DNA of 31,114 nucleotides from Clostridia bacterium (GTDB taxonomy: Bacteria > Bacillota > Clostridia > Oscillospirales > CAG-272), in the NCBI GenBank assembly GCA_900770605.1, contig CAAGKS010000096.1:1-31114 (forward strand), given 5' to 3'. Shown here one piece after another: positions 1 to 7,733 of the stretch. A program made the translations under genes and the position numbers. Below the pieces are notes generated by a model. The model saw only the letters and a list, made by a program, of their open reading frames with translations. It made no database searches and was not told the DNA's origin. Within the stretch, counting starts at the first letter, position 1, and every line of letters starts with the position of its first letter.

Positions 1-245
1 CGCCCCGCTCGGCCTCTCAATCTCCTCAGGATCAGACTCCGCCTTACGCCGTCTATAACGTCGACGTATATGCAAAGAATTACGCCCCCGCATTCTTCCA
101 CAACGTTCCCGTATTTTCAGGCATAAATTCGGTCCAGCCCGCAATACTCGTTCCAACGATCGAAAACGCGCGATACGAGGCTTCCGTAAGCTACCCGCGA
201 ACCTCTCAAAGCGCGCAGACAACAGACGAGGGGGCGGATATATGA
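1..245 (+). CDS. C-terminal end of an unidentified protein (partial)
   Basis: The frame that reads from base 3 is open from the window edge to a TGA at 243-245, giving about 80 residues of the C-terminus of a longer protein. Its stop overlaps the next gene's start in an ATGA, the usual sign of translational coupling, so it belongs to the same operon as the peptidoglycan-binding proteins downstream. The fragment is rich in Pro, Ser, Ala and Tyr, ends in a Ser/Thr/Gln-rich tail, and shows no motif I recognise. From context a spore or cell-wall role is possible, but the fragment itself does not show it. Confidence 0.6.
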   Translation, partial: PRSASQSPQDQTPPYAVYNVDVYAKNYAPAFFHNVPVFSGINSVQPAILVPTIENARYEASVSYPRTSQSAQTTDEGADI

Positions 246-1645
246 ACGGCGCAAGACTTCCCGTAATACCCGAATACGTCACCGTCCACCTCGGCGCTCC
301 GTCAAGTGACGCCGCCAACGTGACTGTCAGCTTTCCCGACTACATCAAAAACGTAGCGTCAAGCGAGATATTTCCAACCTGGGACGAAAACGCTCTGCGC
401 GCCAATATTTATGCGCAGATATCCTTTGCGCTCAACCGCATCTACACGGAATTTTACCGCGCGAGAGGATACGATTTTGATATAACCAACGATACGGCGT
501 ACGATCAGTCCTTCGTTGACGGCAGAGATTATTTTGAAAATATCGGGCAGATAGTTGACGAGATATTCACAAGCTATATCGTCCGTAACGGCTTCGTTGA
601 GCCGTTATTCGCTCAGTACTGTGACGGCGTTGTGGTGAGCTGCTCGGGTCTCTCTCAATGGGGCACTGTGGAGCTTGCCGAGCGCGGACTTACTCCATAC
701 GAGATACTGCAATACTACTACGGCGACGACATAAGCATCATAAGCGGCGCGCCCGTTGAGAGCATAGACCTCAGCGTTCCCGATATACCGCTCCGCATAG
801 GAAGCGCGGGAGATGAGGTGCGCCGAATACAGATACGCCTCAACAGGATCTCGGACAATTATCCCTCTATACCAAAGATCGCACTCCCCGACGGCGTATT
901 CTCCTTTGACACCGAGGACAGCGTGCACCGCTTCCAAGAGGTGTTTTCACTGACGCCTGACGGCATCGTCGGTCCTGCCACCTGGTACAAGATACAGCTC
1001 ATATACAACGCCGTAAAAAAGCTCAACGAGCTGAATTCCGAGGGCATACTTCTTGACGAGGTCACTCAGCAGTACGAGCGCGAGCTCTCGCTCGGCGACA
1101 CGGGAGTTGAGGTGACGAACGTGCAATATCTTCTCGCCTATCTCGCTCAGTTTTACGACAGTATTCCGCCCATAGAGGTGGACGGAATATTCGGCTCTGT
1201 GACCGAGAACGCCGTGAGGAGCTTTCAGCGCGCCTTTGACCTTGACGTAACGGGCACGGTGGATTTTGCCACCTGGGATATACTTTACAGGACATATATC
1301 GGATTTCTGGAAACCATCCCCTTTAAATACGTAGAGGGCAACGTGCTCCCCTACCCCGGCATTCCGCTCAGGCTCGGCTCGGAGTCTGACGAGGTAAGGC
1401 TATTGCAGGAATACATACGCTACATCGCGTCTTACATAGACGAGATACCAACGCTCAATCCAACGGGGTATTTTGGAGTGCAAACTCAAAACGCGGTCAT
1501 CGCGCTTCAGAATTTTCTTGGCATCGAGCCAAACGGCACAGTAGCGGCGGCGACCTGGAACGGTATATCCGAGCTTTACAGCGATCTTTTTGCAGGCTCA
1601 CGACTCAACGAGGGACAATTCCCCGGATACAACGTAGGAGGATAA
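242..1645 (+). CDS. Peptidoglycan-binding protein with SpoIID-like head and three PG-binding domains
   Basis: Residues about 40-170 resemble the SpoIID/LytB domain: ALRANIYAQISFALNR near the start and LSQWGTVELAERGLTPYEI followed by a run of Tyr at its end, echoing the SQYG..A..G....EIL.YYY pattern of SpoIID. Three PG_binding_1 repeats follow at about 180-255, 280-350 and 372-445, each with the typical L..G..G.EV..IQ, DG.FG..T..AV..FQ and G.V...TW pattern. There is no signal peptide, which fits a protein made inside the sporulating or dividing cell and targeted by its domains. The start is the ATG of an ATGA overlap with the preceding gene. It is followed after 5 bases by a second peptidoglycan-binding gene. 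A role in spore cortex or septal wall assembly is inferred; catalytic activity of the SpoIID-like part is uncertain. Confidence 0.8.
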   Translation: MNGARLPVIPEYVTVHLGAPSSDAANVTVSFPDYIKNVASSEIFPTWDENALRANIYAQISFALNRIYTEFYRARGYDFDITNDTAYDQSFVDGRDYFENIGQIVDEIFTSYIVRNGFVEPLFAQYCDGVVVSCSGLSQWGTVELAERGLTPYEILQYYYGDDISIISGAPVESIDLSVPDIPLRIGSAGDEVRRIQIRLNRISDNYPSIPKIALPDGVFSFDTEDSVHRFQEVFSLTPDGIVGPATWYKIQLIYNAVKKLNELNSEGILLDEVTQQYERELSLGDTGVEVTNVQYLLAYLAQFYDSIPPIEVDGIFGSVTENAVRSFQRAFDLDVTGTVDFATWDILYRTYIGFLETIPFKYVEGNVLPYPGIPLRLGSESDEVRLLQEYIRYIASYIDEIPTLNPTGYFGVQTQNAVIALQNFLGIEPNGTVAAATWNGISELYSDLFAGSRLNEGQFPGYNVGG

Positions 1646-1650
1646 CGGAT

Positions 1651-2175
1651 ATGGCAGAAATTCAGAACACGGCAGAGGCGGTAAAAAATCTGCAAAGATA
1701 TCTTCGCAGGCTCTCGTTTGAGGAGAACGGACCTGAGCGCGTTTCGATAGATGGCGTGTTTGAAGACAACACGCGGCAAAGCCTTACGTCCTTTCAGCGC
1801 GGGGCGGGGCTTGAGCCGACGGGCGTGGCAGACAGACAGACGTGGGACGCGCTTTTTGCGGAATACTCCCGACTTATCGAGCGCGACGGGGACGAGGAGC
1901 TATCGCTGTTCCCCTCTCTGCCGAGCGACTACTCGTTTGGCCTCGGAGACGAATTTTTACTCGTCAGGATACTTCAGCTTCTTATGATAGAGCTTGCGCT
2001 GGTTTACGATATTTTCGAGAATATAAGCGACAACGGAGTTTACGATGAAAGCACCGAGCAGGCCGTACGCGCATTCCAGCAGAAAAATCTGCTTGGCGAC
2101 ACAGGCAGAGTTGACAGGCGCACCTGGGCACGTATCGTACGTGAATACGAAAACCTCGATAAAAATTACTCTTGA
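1651..2175 (+). CDS. Small protein of two peptidoglycan-binding domains
   Basis: This 174-residue protein consists almost wholly of two PG_binding_1-type repeats, at about residues 6-72 and 90-168. Both keep the core features: an amphipathic first helix, (I/V)DG(V/I)F....T...L..FQ or VYDESTEQAVRAFQ, then G...D..TW. There is no catalytic domain and no signal peptide. The start follows AGGAGG by a normal spacing and lies 5 bases after the stop of the preceding three-repeat protein, so the two are surely co-translated and may work together or arose by duplication of the same module. The first repeat has an extended loop (FEENGPERVS). Binding to cell wall glycan is inferred from the family. Confidence 0.8.
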   Translation: MAEIQNTAEAVKNLQRYLRRLSFEENGPERVSIDGVFEDNTRQSLTSFQRGAGLEPTGVADRQTWDALFAEYSRLIERDGDEELSLFPSLPSDYSFGLGDEFLLVRILQLLMIELALVYDIFENISDNGVYDESTEQAVRAFQQKNLLGDTGRVDRRTWARIVREYENLDKNYS

Positions 2176-2253
2176 ACAATTTGAGCTTGGGTTAATAAAA
2201 TCCACGTTCTTTGGCAAATAATCATACGAAAAAATTATTGGGGGCAGGTCTAT

Positions 2254-4716
2254 ATGCAGAGCAAATTCACTCAAAAAGCGCAAGGAACGCTTAAATACGC
2301 CGCGGCAGAGGCAGGTGCTATGGGGCATACGTATATAGGATCTGAGCATATCCTGCTCGGTCTCGCTATGGAAAAGGACAGTATTTCCGCAAGGATCCTT
2401 CTCGCGCGCGGTATTTCGCCGTCTTTGATCAGAAACAGTATAGTCAGCATCACCGGCGAGGGTGAAAAATACAAGGTAAGCTCCTCGGATATGACGCCGC
2501 ACGCCAACAGGATACTCGAAAGAGCCGCAGACGTTGCCGCATCGCGCGGCTGCGCGTTCGTTGGAACGGAGCATATATTATCCTCTCTGATAAAGGAGAA
2601 CGGCTGCACGGGTCTTAAAATTATCGAATGCAGCGGAGTGCCCGTATCCGTGCTGCTCGGAGACCTCGCCTCTCACCACGGCTACGTTGAATATCCTCCG
2701 CGCGCAGTACGGGAAAGCGCGGGAGAGACCGCCGCGCCTGCCGACAAAAAGACGGGCAAAAAGTCAAGCTCGCTCCTCGCTCAATACACCACCGATCTTA
2801 CGGCTCTCGCAAAGGCTGGGCGCATAGACCCCACGGTTGCAAGAGAAAAAGAGACCGAGCGAATGATACAGGTGCTTTCAAGACGAAGCAAAAACAACCC
2901 CTGCCTCGTTGGAGAGGCGGGGGTCGGTAAGACCGCGGTAGTGGAAGGGCTCGCATCAAAAATAGCGTGCGGAGACGTTCCCTCATCGCTCTGCGGAAAA
3001 CGTATCCTCTGCCTTGACATTCCCTCAATGATCGCAGGAGCAAAATACCGCGGTGAATTTGAGGAAAGAATGAAAAGCGTTATGAACGAGGCGAGCGGAA
3101 ATCAGGATATAATCCTTTTTATCGACGAGCTTCATATGATAACGGGCGCAGGCGCGGCAGAGGGCGCGGTAGACGCCGCCAATATATTAAAGCCTGCCCT
3201 CTCGCGAGGCGGTATCAAGCTGATAGGAGCGACCACCTATGCGGAGTACAGGCGGCACATAAGCCGCGATCCCGCGCTTGAACGCCGCTTTCAGCAGATA
3301 CGAATAGAAGAGCCGAGCGAAGAGCAAGCAATTCAGATACTCCGAGAGCTCCGCTCAAGATACGAGGCGCATCACAAGATAAAGATAACCGACGAGGCTA
3401 TCGTCTGCGCGGTAAAGCTCTCTACAAGATATATAAGCGACAGACGTCTTCCCGACAAGGCGATAGACGTAATAGACGAGGCAGCGGCAAGGCTGAGCAT
3501 ATGCGCCGACTCCGCCTTCCCCGAGCTTGCGCGGCTCAGAGAGGAGCTTGAAGAAACGCGGCACAGACGCGGAGAATACTCTGCGAACGGCGATCTTGAC
3601 GGCGCTACGCTGATGCGCGAGCGCGAAGCACAGTTGAGAAAAAGCATAGACGCCATAAAGCGCGAGCAAAAAAAGAAGAAAAATATTCCCCTTTTCACGC
3701 TCTCGCCCTCACACGTGGCGCAGACGGTCACCGACCAGACGGGTATCCCCGTATCCAAGCTGCTATCCGAGGACAAAAAGACGCTTCTGGAGCTTGAACA
3801 AAAGCTAAAAGCGCGTATAGTAGGTCAGGATAACGCCATAGACGCCGTGTGCGCCGCTATAAAGCGAAGCAGAGTTGGACTGCGCGATCAGAGCCGCCCC
3901 TGCGGATCGTTTTTATTCTTAGGAAAGACGGGCGTTGGAAAGACCGAGCTTGCCACGCTTATCGCCGAGGAGCTTTTGGGCAGCAAGGATGCGCTTTTGC
4001 GCTTTGATATGTCGGAATATATGGAAAAACACAGCGTCTCAAAGCTCATCGGCTCTCCCCCCGGATACGTTGGCTACGGCGAGGGCGGACAGCTCACGGA
4101 GCGCGTGCGGAGCAAGCCGTATTCCGTGGTGCTGTTTGACGAGATAGAAAAGGCTCACAGTGACGTTTACAACCTGCTCTTGCAGATACTTGAGGACGGC
4201 AAGCTGACGGACTCCCAAGGAAGAAGCGTGAGCTTTTGCAACACGGTGGTAGTTATGACCTCAAACGCGGGAGCTACCGACAACAATCGCATCACAGGCT
4301 TTGGAAACAGCTTTGACGGAAGGGACGCCAGAAGAGATAGGCTCCTCAAAAGCCTTAGCGGCATATTCAGGCCTGAATTTCTCGGCAGGATAGACGAGAT
4401 AGTGACCTTTGAGGACCTCGGCGCAGACGCTCTTGAGCGCATATCCTCGATAATGCTCGGAGAGCTTGGAAAACGTGCAGAGGCCATCGGACTTGAGCTG
4501 ACGTTTGACAAGTCCGTTCCCAAGCTCATCGCTAAAATAAGCGAAAAGCAGGCAAACGGAGCGCGAAGCATCCGCTCGAATATAACGCGCATCGTGGAAG
4601 ATAAGCTCTCGGAAAAATATCTCTGCGACGCGCTTCCCTCCCCTCATATACTCGTGACGGCAAGCCCCGACGGGAACAAGATAGAGCTTTACAGCGCCGA
4701 AAAGGATGCCGTGTAA
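2254..4716 (+). CDS. clpC: ClpC-type AAA+ unfoldase
   Basis: This is a class I Hsp100 ATPase of 820 residues, the usual length for ClpC. It shows the double Clp N-domain (about 1-150, with GSEHILLGL and GTEHILSSLI repeats), a first AAA+ module with Walker A GEAGVGKT near 219 and Walker B IILFIDEL, a middle UVR-like coiled coil (about 425-475), and a second AAA+ module with Walker A GKTGVGKT near 557 and Walker B VVLFDEIEKAH near 627. The family unfolds proteins and feeds them to ClpP. A weak GGGGGCAGG ribosome site precedes the ATG. Unlike Bacillus, no ctsR, mcsA or mcsB lies beside it; it sits 78 bases after the wall-binding genes without an obvious terminator, so it may be read through from them. 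I see no CtsR heptad repeat upstream. Confidence 0.95.
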   Translation: MQSKFTQKAQGTLKYAAAEAGAMGHTYIGSEHILLGLAMEKDSISARILLARGISPSLIRNSIVSITGEGEKYKVSSSDMTPHANRILERAADVAASRGCAFVGTEHILSSLIKENGCTGLKIIECSGVPVSVLLGDLASHHGYVEYPPRAVRESAGETAAPADKKTGKKSSSLLAQYTTDLTALAKAGRIDPTVAREKETERMIQVLSRRSKNNPCLVGEAGVGKTAVVEGLASKIACGDVPSSLCGKRILCLDIPSMIAGAKYRGEFEERMKSVMNEASGNQDIILFIDELHMITGAGAAEGAVDAANILKPALSRGGIKLIGATTYAEYRRHISRDPALERRFQQIRIEEPSEEQAIQILRELRSRYEAHHKIKITDEAIVCAVKLSTRYISDRRLPDKAIDVIDEAAARLSICADSAFPELARLREELEETRHRRGEYSANGDLDGATLMREREAQLRKSIDAIKREQKKKKNIPLFTLSPSHVAQTVTDQTGIPVSKLLSEDKKTLLELEQKLKARIVGQDNAIDAVCAAIKRSRVGLRDQSRPCGSFLFLGKTGVGKTELATLIAEELLGSKDALLRFDMSEYMEKHSVSKLIGSPPGYVGYGEGGQLTERVRSKPYSVVLFDEIEKAHSDVYNLLLQILEDGKLTDSQGRSVSFCNTVVVMTSNAGATDNNRITGFGNSFDGRDARRDRLLKSLSGIFRPEFLGRIDEIVTFEDLGADALERISSIMLGELGKRAEAIGLELTFDKSVPKLIAKISEKQANGARSIRSNITRIVEDKLSEKYLCDALPSPHILVTASPDGNKIELYSAEKDAV

Positions 4717-4759
4717 AAAAACACCCTGCAAGTCGCAGAGCGACTTGCAGGGTGTTTTT
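4717..4759. terminator. Bidirectional intrinsic terminator between clpC and fucI
   Basis: A perfect 15-bp stem (4721-4735 with 4741-4755) and a CAGAG loop are flanked by A6 on the left and T5 on the right, so it can stop transcripts from both converging genes. Confidence 0.95.
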
Positions 4760-4776
4760 GCATTTATGCGGAAATT

Positions 4777-6612
4777 TTAGAACTGCTTGTAAAGAGGACC
4801 GTAAGTAGCGCAAGCTCTGTAGTCCTGTCCTTCCTTATCCATACCGAATGCATTCCATGCAGCAGGACGGTAGATATCGTCCTCGGGAACGTTATGCATA
4901 CATACGGGGATACGGAGCATGGAGCACATAGTGATAAGGTCTGCGCCTATATGTCCGTAGGAGATAGCGCCATGGTTTGCGCCCCAGTTCATCATTACCT
5001 CGTAAGCGGTCTTGAAGGGTGAGCCCTCCTTACCGTCACATCTGGGTGCGAACCAAGTGCAAGGCCATGTGGGGTTAGTTCTCTCCATAAGCGTATCGGA
5101 AACCTCGTCGGGAAGGTTTACGGTCCAGCCTTCAGCGATCTGAAGAACGGGGCCAAGTCCCTTTACGAGATTCATACGGATCATCGTGCAGGGCATTTCT
5201 GCCTTGGTGGTGTAGTGGCTGGAGAATCCGCCGCCACGGAAGTTATCCTGACCTGCCTCGCACCAAACGGTAGCATCGGTCATCTTCTTGATATCCTCCT
5301 CGGTAACCTCCCACCACTTCTTCATAGTCGCGTTGCCGTTCTCGTCTGTGCAAACGCCGGAAGCGTCAAGACAAGCAGCGCCGGAGTTGAGAAGGTGGAT
5401 AATACCGTTGGATTCAGCCGCCTTGCCCTCGAGCTTGTAGCCTGTAACTCTCTCGGTAGCCTCGCCGGACCAGTATGTACGAACGTCAGCAAAGATCTGA
5501 GCACGGTGAGTGAGAAGTCTCATCATAAGCATGCTCATGCCGTTGAGGATATCGTTCTCGGTTGCGAGCGTATAAGGCTCACGAGCGCCCTCGTAGTCGA
5601 AGGACGAGGAAAGAAGTGCCTCGGGGTAGTCACAGTTGGGCCAGTGGTCTGTCCACTGTCTCTGACCCTGGAAGCCGCCTGCGATAGCGTTATGTCCAAC
5701 CTTTTCCTCCTCGAACTTATCGGAAAGACGGGGGTTACCTGCCATAAGATCCTTAATTATGCAATACATCTTAACGGTGAATTCCCACTGCTTTTCCTTC
5801 TCCTCGGGAGTGAACTTGATTCTTACCTTTTCGCCAAGGAAATCAACTTCCTCGGGGTTGTCGTCGCGTCCTTCCTTGCAATGCTCCTTTGTCCAAGCGA
5901 GAGCCTTCTGATAGTCCTCCTCACAGTAGATTCCCTCTTCCATACGGCGAAGGATCTCTACCTCGTCAACAGACTCAACTCTCATGCCGAAGTATTCCTC
6001 GATCATTGCCTGATCCATGATAGATCCTGCGATACCCATGCACTGAGAACCGATCTGGAGATAGGACTTACCTCTCATAGTTGCAACAGCAACTGCTGCG
6101 CGACCGAATCTGAGGAGCTTTTCCTTAACGTCCTCGGGCATCTGGCTTACCTGATCGCGATCCTGAACCTCGTGACCGTAAATGCCGAATGCGGGAAGAC
6201 CCTTCTGCGCGTGTCCTGCGAGAACTGCTGCAAGATATACGGCGCCGGGACGCTCTGTGCCGTTAAAGCCCCAAACGCCCTTGATAGTATGAGGATCCAT
6301 ATCCATGGTCTCAGAGCCGTAGCACCAGCAAGGAGTTACGGAAAGAGTGATGGAAACGCCCTCCTTCTTAAACTTGTTTGCGCAAGCTGCAGCCTCGGGT
6401 ACGCGACCGATACAGGTATCAGCCATAACTACCTTTACGGGCTCGCCGTTAGAGTAAAAGAGATTCTCCTCAAAAAGCTTCTTTGCGGACTCTGCCATAG
6501 CCCATACGAGAGGCTCGAGAGACTCACGCATCATCTGAGGTCCGCGTCTACCGTCAACGATAGGACGGATACCGATTACGGGATAATCACCAACGTATCT
6601 GTTTTCTGCCAT
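4777..6612 (-). CDS. fucI: L-fucose isomerase
   Basis: FucI converts L-fucose to L-fuculose in the cytoplasm (also D-arabinose to D-ribulose), first step of fucose breakdown. The 611 residues match the family from end to end: IGIRPIVDGRRG at the N-terminus, TPCWCYGSETMDMDP and GFNGTERPGAVYLAA, and the Mn-binding/catalytic residues equivalent to E. coli Glu337 (ATEND, near 349), Asp361 (FADVRTYW, near 375) and His528 (WGANHG, near 545). The end GQDYRAC..YGPLYK is also typical. The start has a good AAAGGAGA ribosome site. It is transcribed away from an AraC regulator. No fuculokinase, fuculose aldolase or transporter for fucose lies in the window, so the rest of the pathway must be elsewhere. 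Codon use (ATC for Ile, GGT, GTT) suggests high expression. Confidence 0.96.
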   Translation of the reverse strand: MAENRYVGDYPVIGIRPIVDGRRGPQMMRESLEPLVWAMAESAKKLFEENLFYSNGEPVKVVMADTCIGRVPEAAACANKFKKEGVSITLSVTPCWCYGSETMDMDPHTIKGVWGFNGTERPGAVYLAAVLAGHAQKGLPAFGIYGHEVQDRDQVSQMPEDVKEKLLRFGRAAVAVATMRGKSYLQIGSQCMGIAGSIMDQAMIEEYFGMRVESVDEVEILRRMEEGIYCEEDYQKALAWTKEHCKEGRDDNPEEVDFLGEKVRIKFTPEEKEKQWEFTVKMYCIIKDLMAGNPRLSDKFEEEKVGHNAIAGGFQGQRQWTDHWPNCDYPEALLSSSFDYEGAREPYTLATENDILNGMSMLMMRLLTHRAQIFADVRTYWSGEATERVTGYKLEGKAAESNGIIHLLNSGAACLDASGVCTDENGNATMKKWWEVTEEDIKKMTDATVWCEAGQDNFRGGGFSSHYTTKAEMPCTMIRMNLVKGLGPVLQIAEGWTVNLPDEVSDTLMERTNPTWPCTWFAPRCDGKEGSPFKTAYEVMMNWGANHGAISYGHIGADLITMCSMLRIPVCMHNVPEDDIYRPAAWNAFGMDKEGQDYRACATYGPLYKQF

Positions 6613-6637
6613 TTTTATATTTTCTCCTTTCGAAAAT

Positions 6638-6670
6638 TAATTGAAAATCCATAGAACTAATTTTCAATTA
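6638..6670. promoter_or_regulatory. 11-bp inverted repeat, candidate operator between fucI and the AraC gene
   Basis: TAATTGAAAAT (6638-6648) and its exact reverse complement ATTTTCAATTA (6660-6670) are 22 bp apart centre to centre, two helical turns. It lies just downstream of the predicted fucI start point and just upstream of the araC -35 box, the place expected for a regulator of both genes. As RNA it could also form a hairpin in the fucI leader. Confidence 0.6.
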
Positions 6671-6674
6671 TCTC

Positions 6675-6703
6675 TTGATTTTATTATAGAATTGATTTAT
6701 AAT
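6675..6703 (+). promoter_or_regulatory. Predicted sigma-A promoter of the AraC-family gene
   Basis: TTGATT (6675-6680), a 17-bp spacer and TATAAT (6698-6703). Each -10 box of this divergent pair lies inside the other promoter's spacer, so polymerase can occupy only one at a time. Confidence 0.7.
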
Positions 6704-6711
6704 AATTGCAA
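6683..6711 (-). promoter_or_regulatory. Predicted sigma-A promoter of fucI
   Basis: On the minus strand, TTGCAA (6706-6711), a 17-bp spacer and TATAAT (6683-6688) point toward fucI. It overlaps the opposite-facing promoter of the AraC gene almost completely. Confidence 0.7.
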
Positions 6712-6753
6712 TAGGCAAAATCTACAATTTTATTAACAAAACTTAGGTAGGCT

Positions 6754-7569
6754 ATGAGCGAACATATTTTTGACAGTAACAAATATTCGGTCGTTTTCGC
6801 CCAGCAGGAGCTGATAGGCGAGGAGTGGAACGACGTGGTTTGGGACAAAAATCACCACCAAATACAGTATCATCGACTATATTTTCTTACCAGCGGCACC
6901 GCAAAATTGCATCTTTATGACAAAACCGTCGAGCTTTTGCCCGGTAACGTATATTTCATTCCCGCGTTCTCTATCGTGCAAAGTGAGATACACGGAGAAA
7001 TGAACAAATATTACATTCACTTTTTGGCAGATTCGCCCATTTTCGGTCTTTACAGATATATCTCGGACCGTTGCTCCGTACCTGCCGACGAGCTGACGAA
7101 GGGGCTTTTCCGATACGTGATAGACAACTACACGTCCAACACGCAGGAGGCATACCTCAAGGTACAGGGTGCGATGAATCTTTTGCTCGCGCCGTTTTTC
7201 ACGGACGTAAGCACCGACAGACACAGCCTGCTAAAATTTGAGGCGGTGCTCAAATACATAGACGAGAATTACAAGCGCAATATCCCCCTCTCCGAGCTTG
7301 CGGCGATAATGAATATAAGCACTATGTATTTTTCAAACTACTTCAAGCAGGTGTTCCACATAAGCCCCAAGCAATATATACTCAATAAGCGTTTGAGTGA
7401 AAGTCAGCGACTGCTGCTTGAAAGCGAGATGTCGGTAAAAGAGATCGCGTACGCCGTAGGCTTTGAGAACGAGAGCTATTTTTCCGAATTTTTCTCAAAG
7501 AAATCAGGCATTTCCGCCCTGCGCTTCCGCAACCGCGACCTGCCGCGAACAAGAGATTCTATCCTCTGA
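6754..7569 (+). CDS. AraC/XylS-family transcriptional regulator
   Basis: The 271-residue protein has an N-terminal cupin-type sensor half (about 1-150; LTSGTAKLHLYDKTVELLPGNVYFIPA is the typical beta-barrel pattern) and a C-terminal double helix-turn-helix (about 165-265): IPLSELAAIMNISTMYFSNY as first HTH and VKEIAYAVGFENESYFSEF as second, with the SP.QY.LN.RL link. The start follows TTAGGTAGG. It is divergent from fucI across a 141-bp gap that holds overlapping promoters and an inverted repeat, so control of fucI in response to fucose or a related sugar is the simplest reading; the ligand is inferred only from position. Confidence 0.92.
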   Translation: MSEHIFDSNKYSVVFAQQELIGEEWNDVVWDKNHHQIQYHRLYFLTSGTAKLHLYDKTVELLPGNVYFIPAFSIVQSEIHGEMNKYYIHFLADSPIFGLYRYISDRCSVPADELTKGLFRYVIDNYTSNTQEAYLKVQGAMNLLLAPFFTDVSTDRHSLLKFEAVLKYIDENYKRNIPLSELAAIMNISTMYFSNYFKQVFHISPKQYILNKRLSESQRLLLESEMSVKEIAYAVGFENESYFSEFFSKKSGISALRFRNRDLPRTRDSIL

Positions 7570-7671
7570 TCTCTCGTTCCCTTCACCTTTTCAAGATCTC
7601 CCTCCCCTCTAGGAGTTTTGATCAGACTTTTTTTCAAAAAGCTTTCAACGAATAAAAATCAAAATAAAATT

Positions 7672-7716
7672 GGTGGAGTACCCGAACATATCTCGGGCAC
7701 TCCACCTTTTTTACAA
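7672..7716. terminator. Bidirectional intrinsic terminator
   Basis: GGTGGAGT-A-CCCGA (7672-7685) pairs with TCGGG-C-ACTCCACC (7693-7706), with one internal mismatch, followed by T6; A-rich sequence on the left serves the minus strand. It separates the AraC gene from the converging dehydratase gene. The preceding 100 bases (7570-7671) hold no feature I can name. Confidence 0.9.
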
Positions 7717-7733
7717 TATTCTTTTAAAATTAC

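Noticed and set aside
5215..6654. A 479-codon open frame on + across fucI
   Set aside because: It is the mirror of a strongly conserved isomerase, has no ribosome site and reads as low-complexity Leu/Ser/Cys-rich protein; biased codon use of fucI keeps the opposite frame open.
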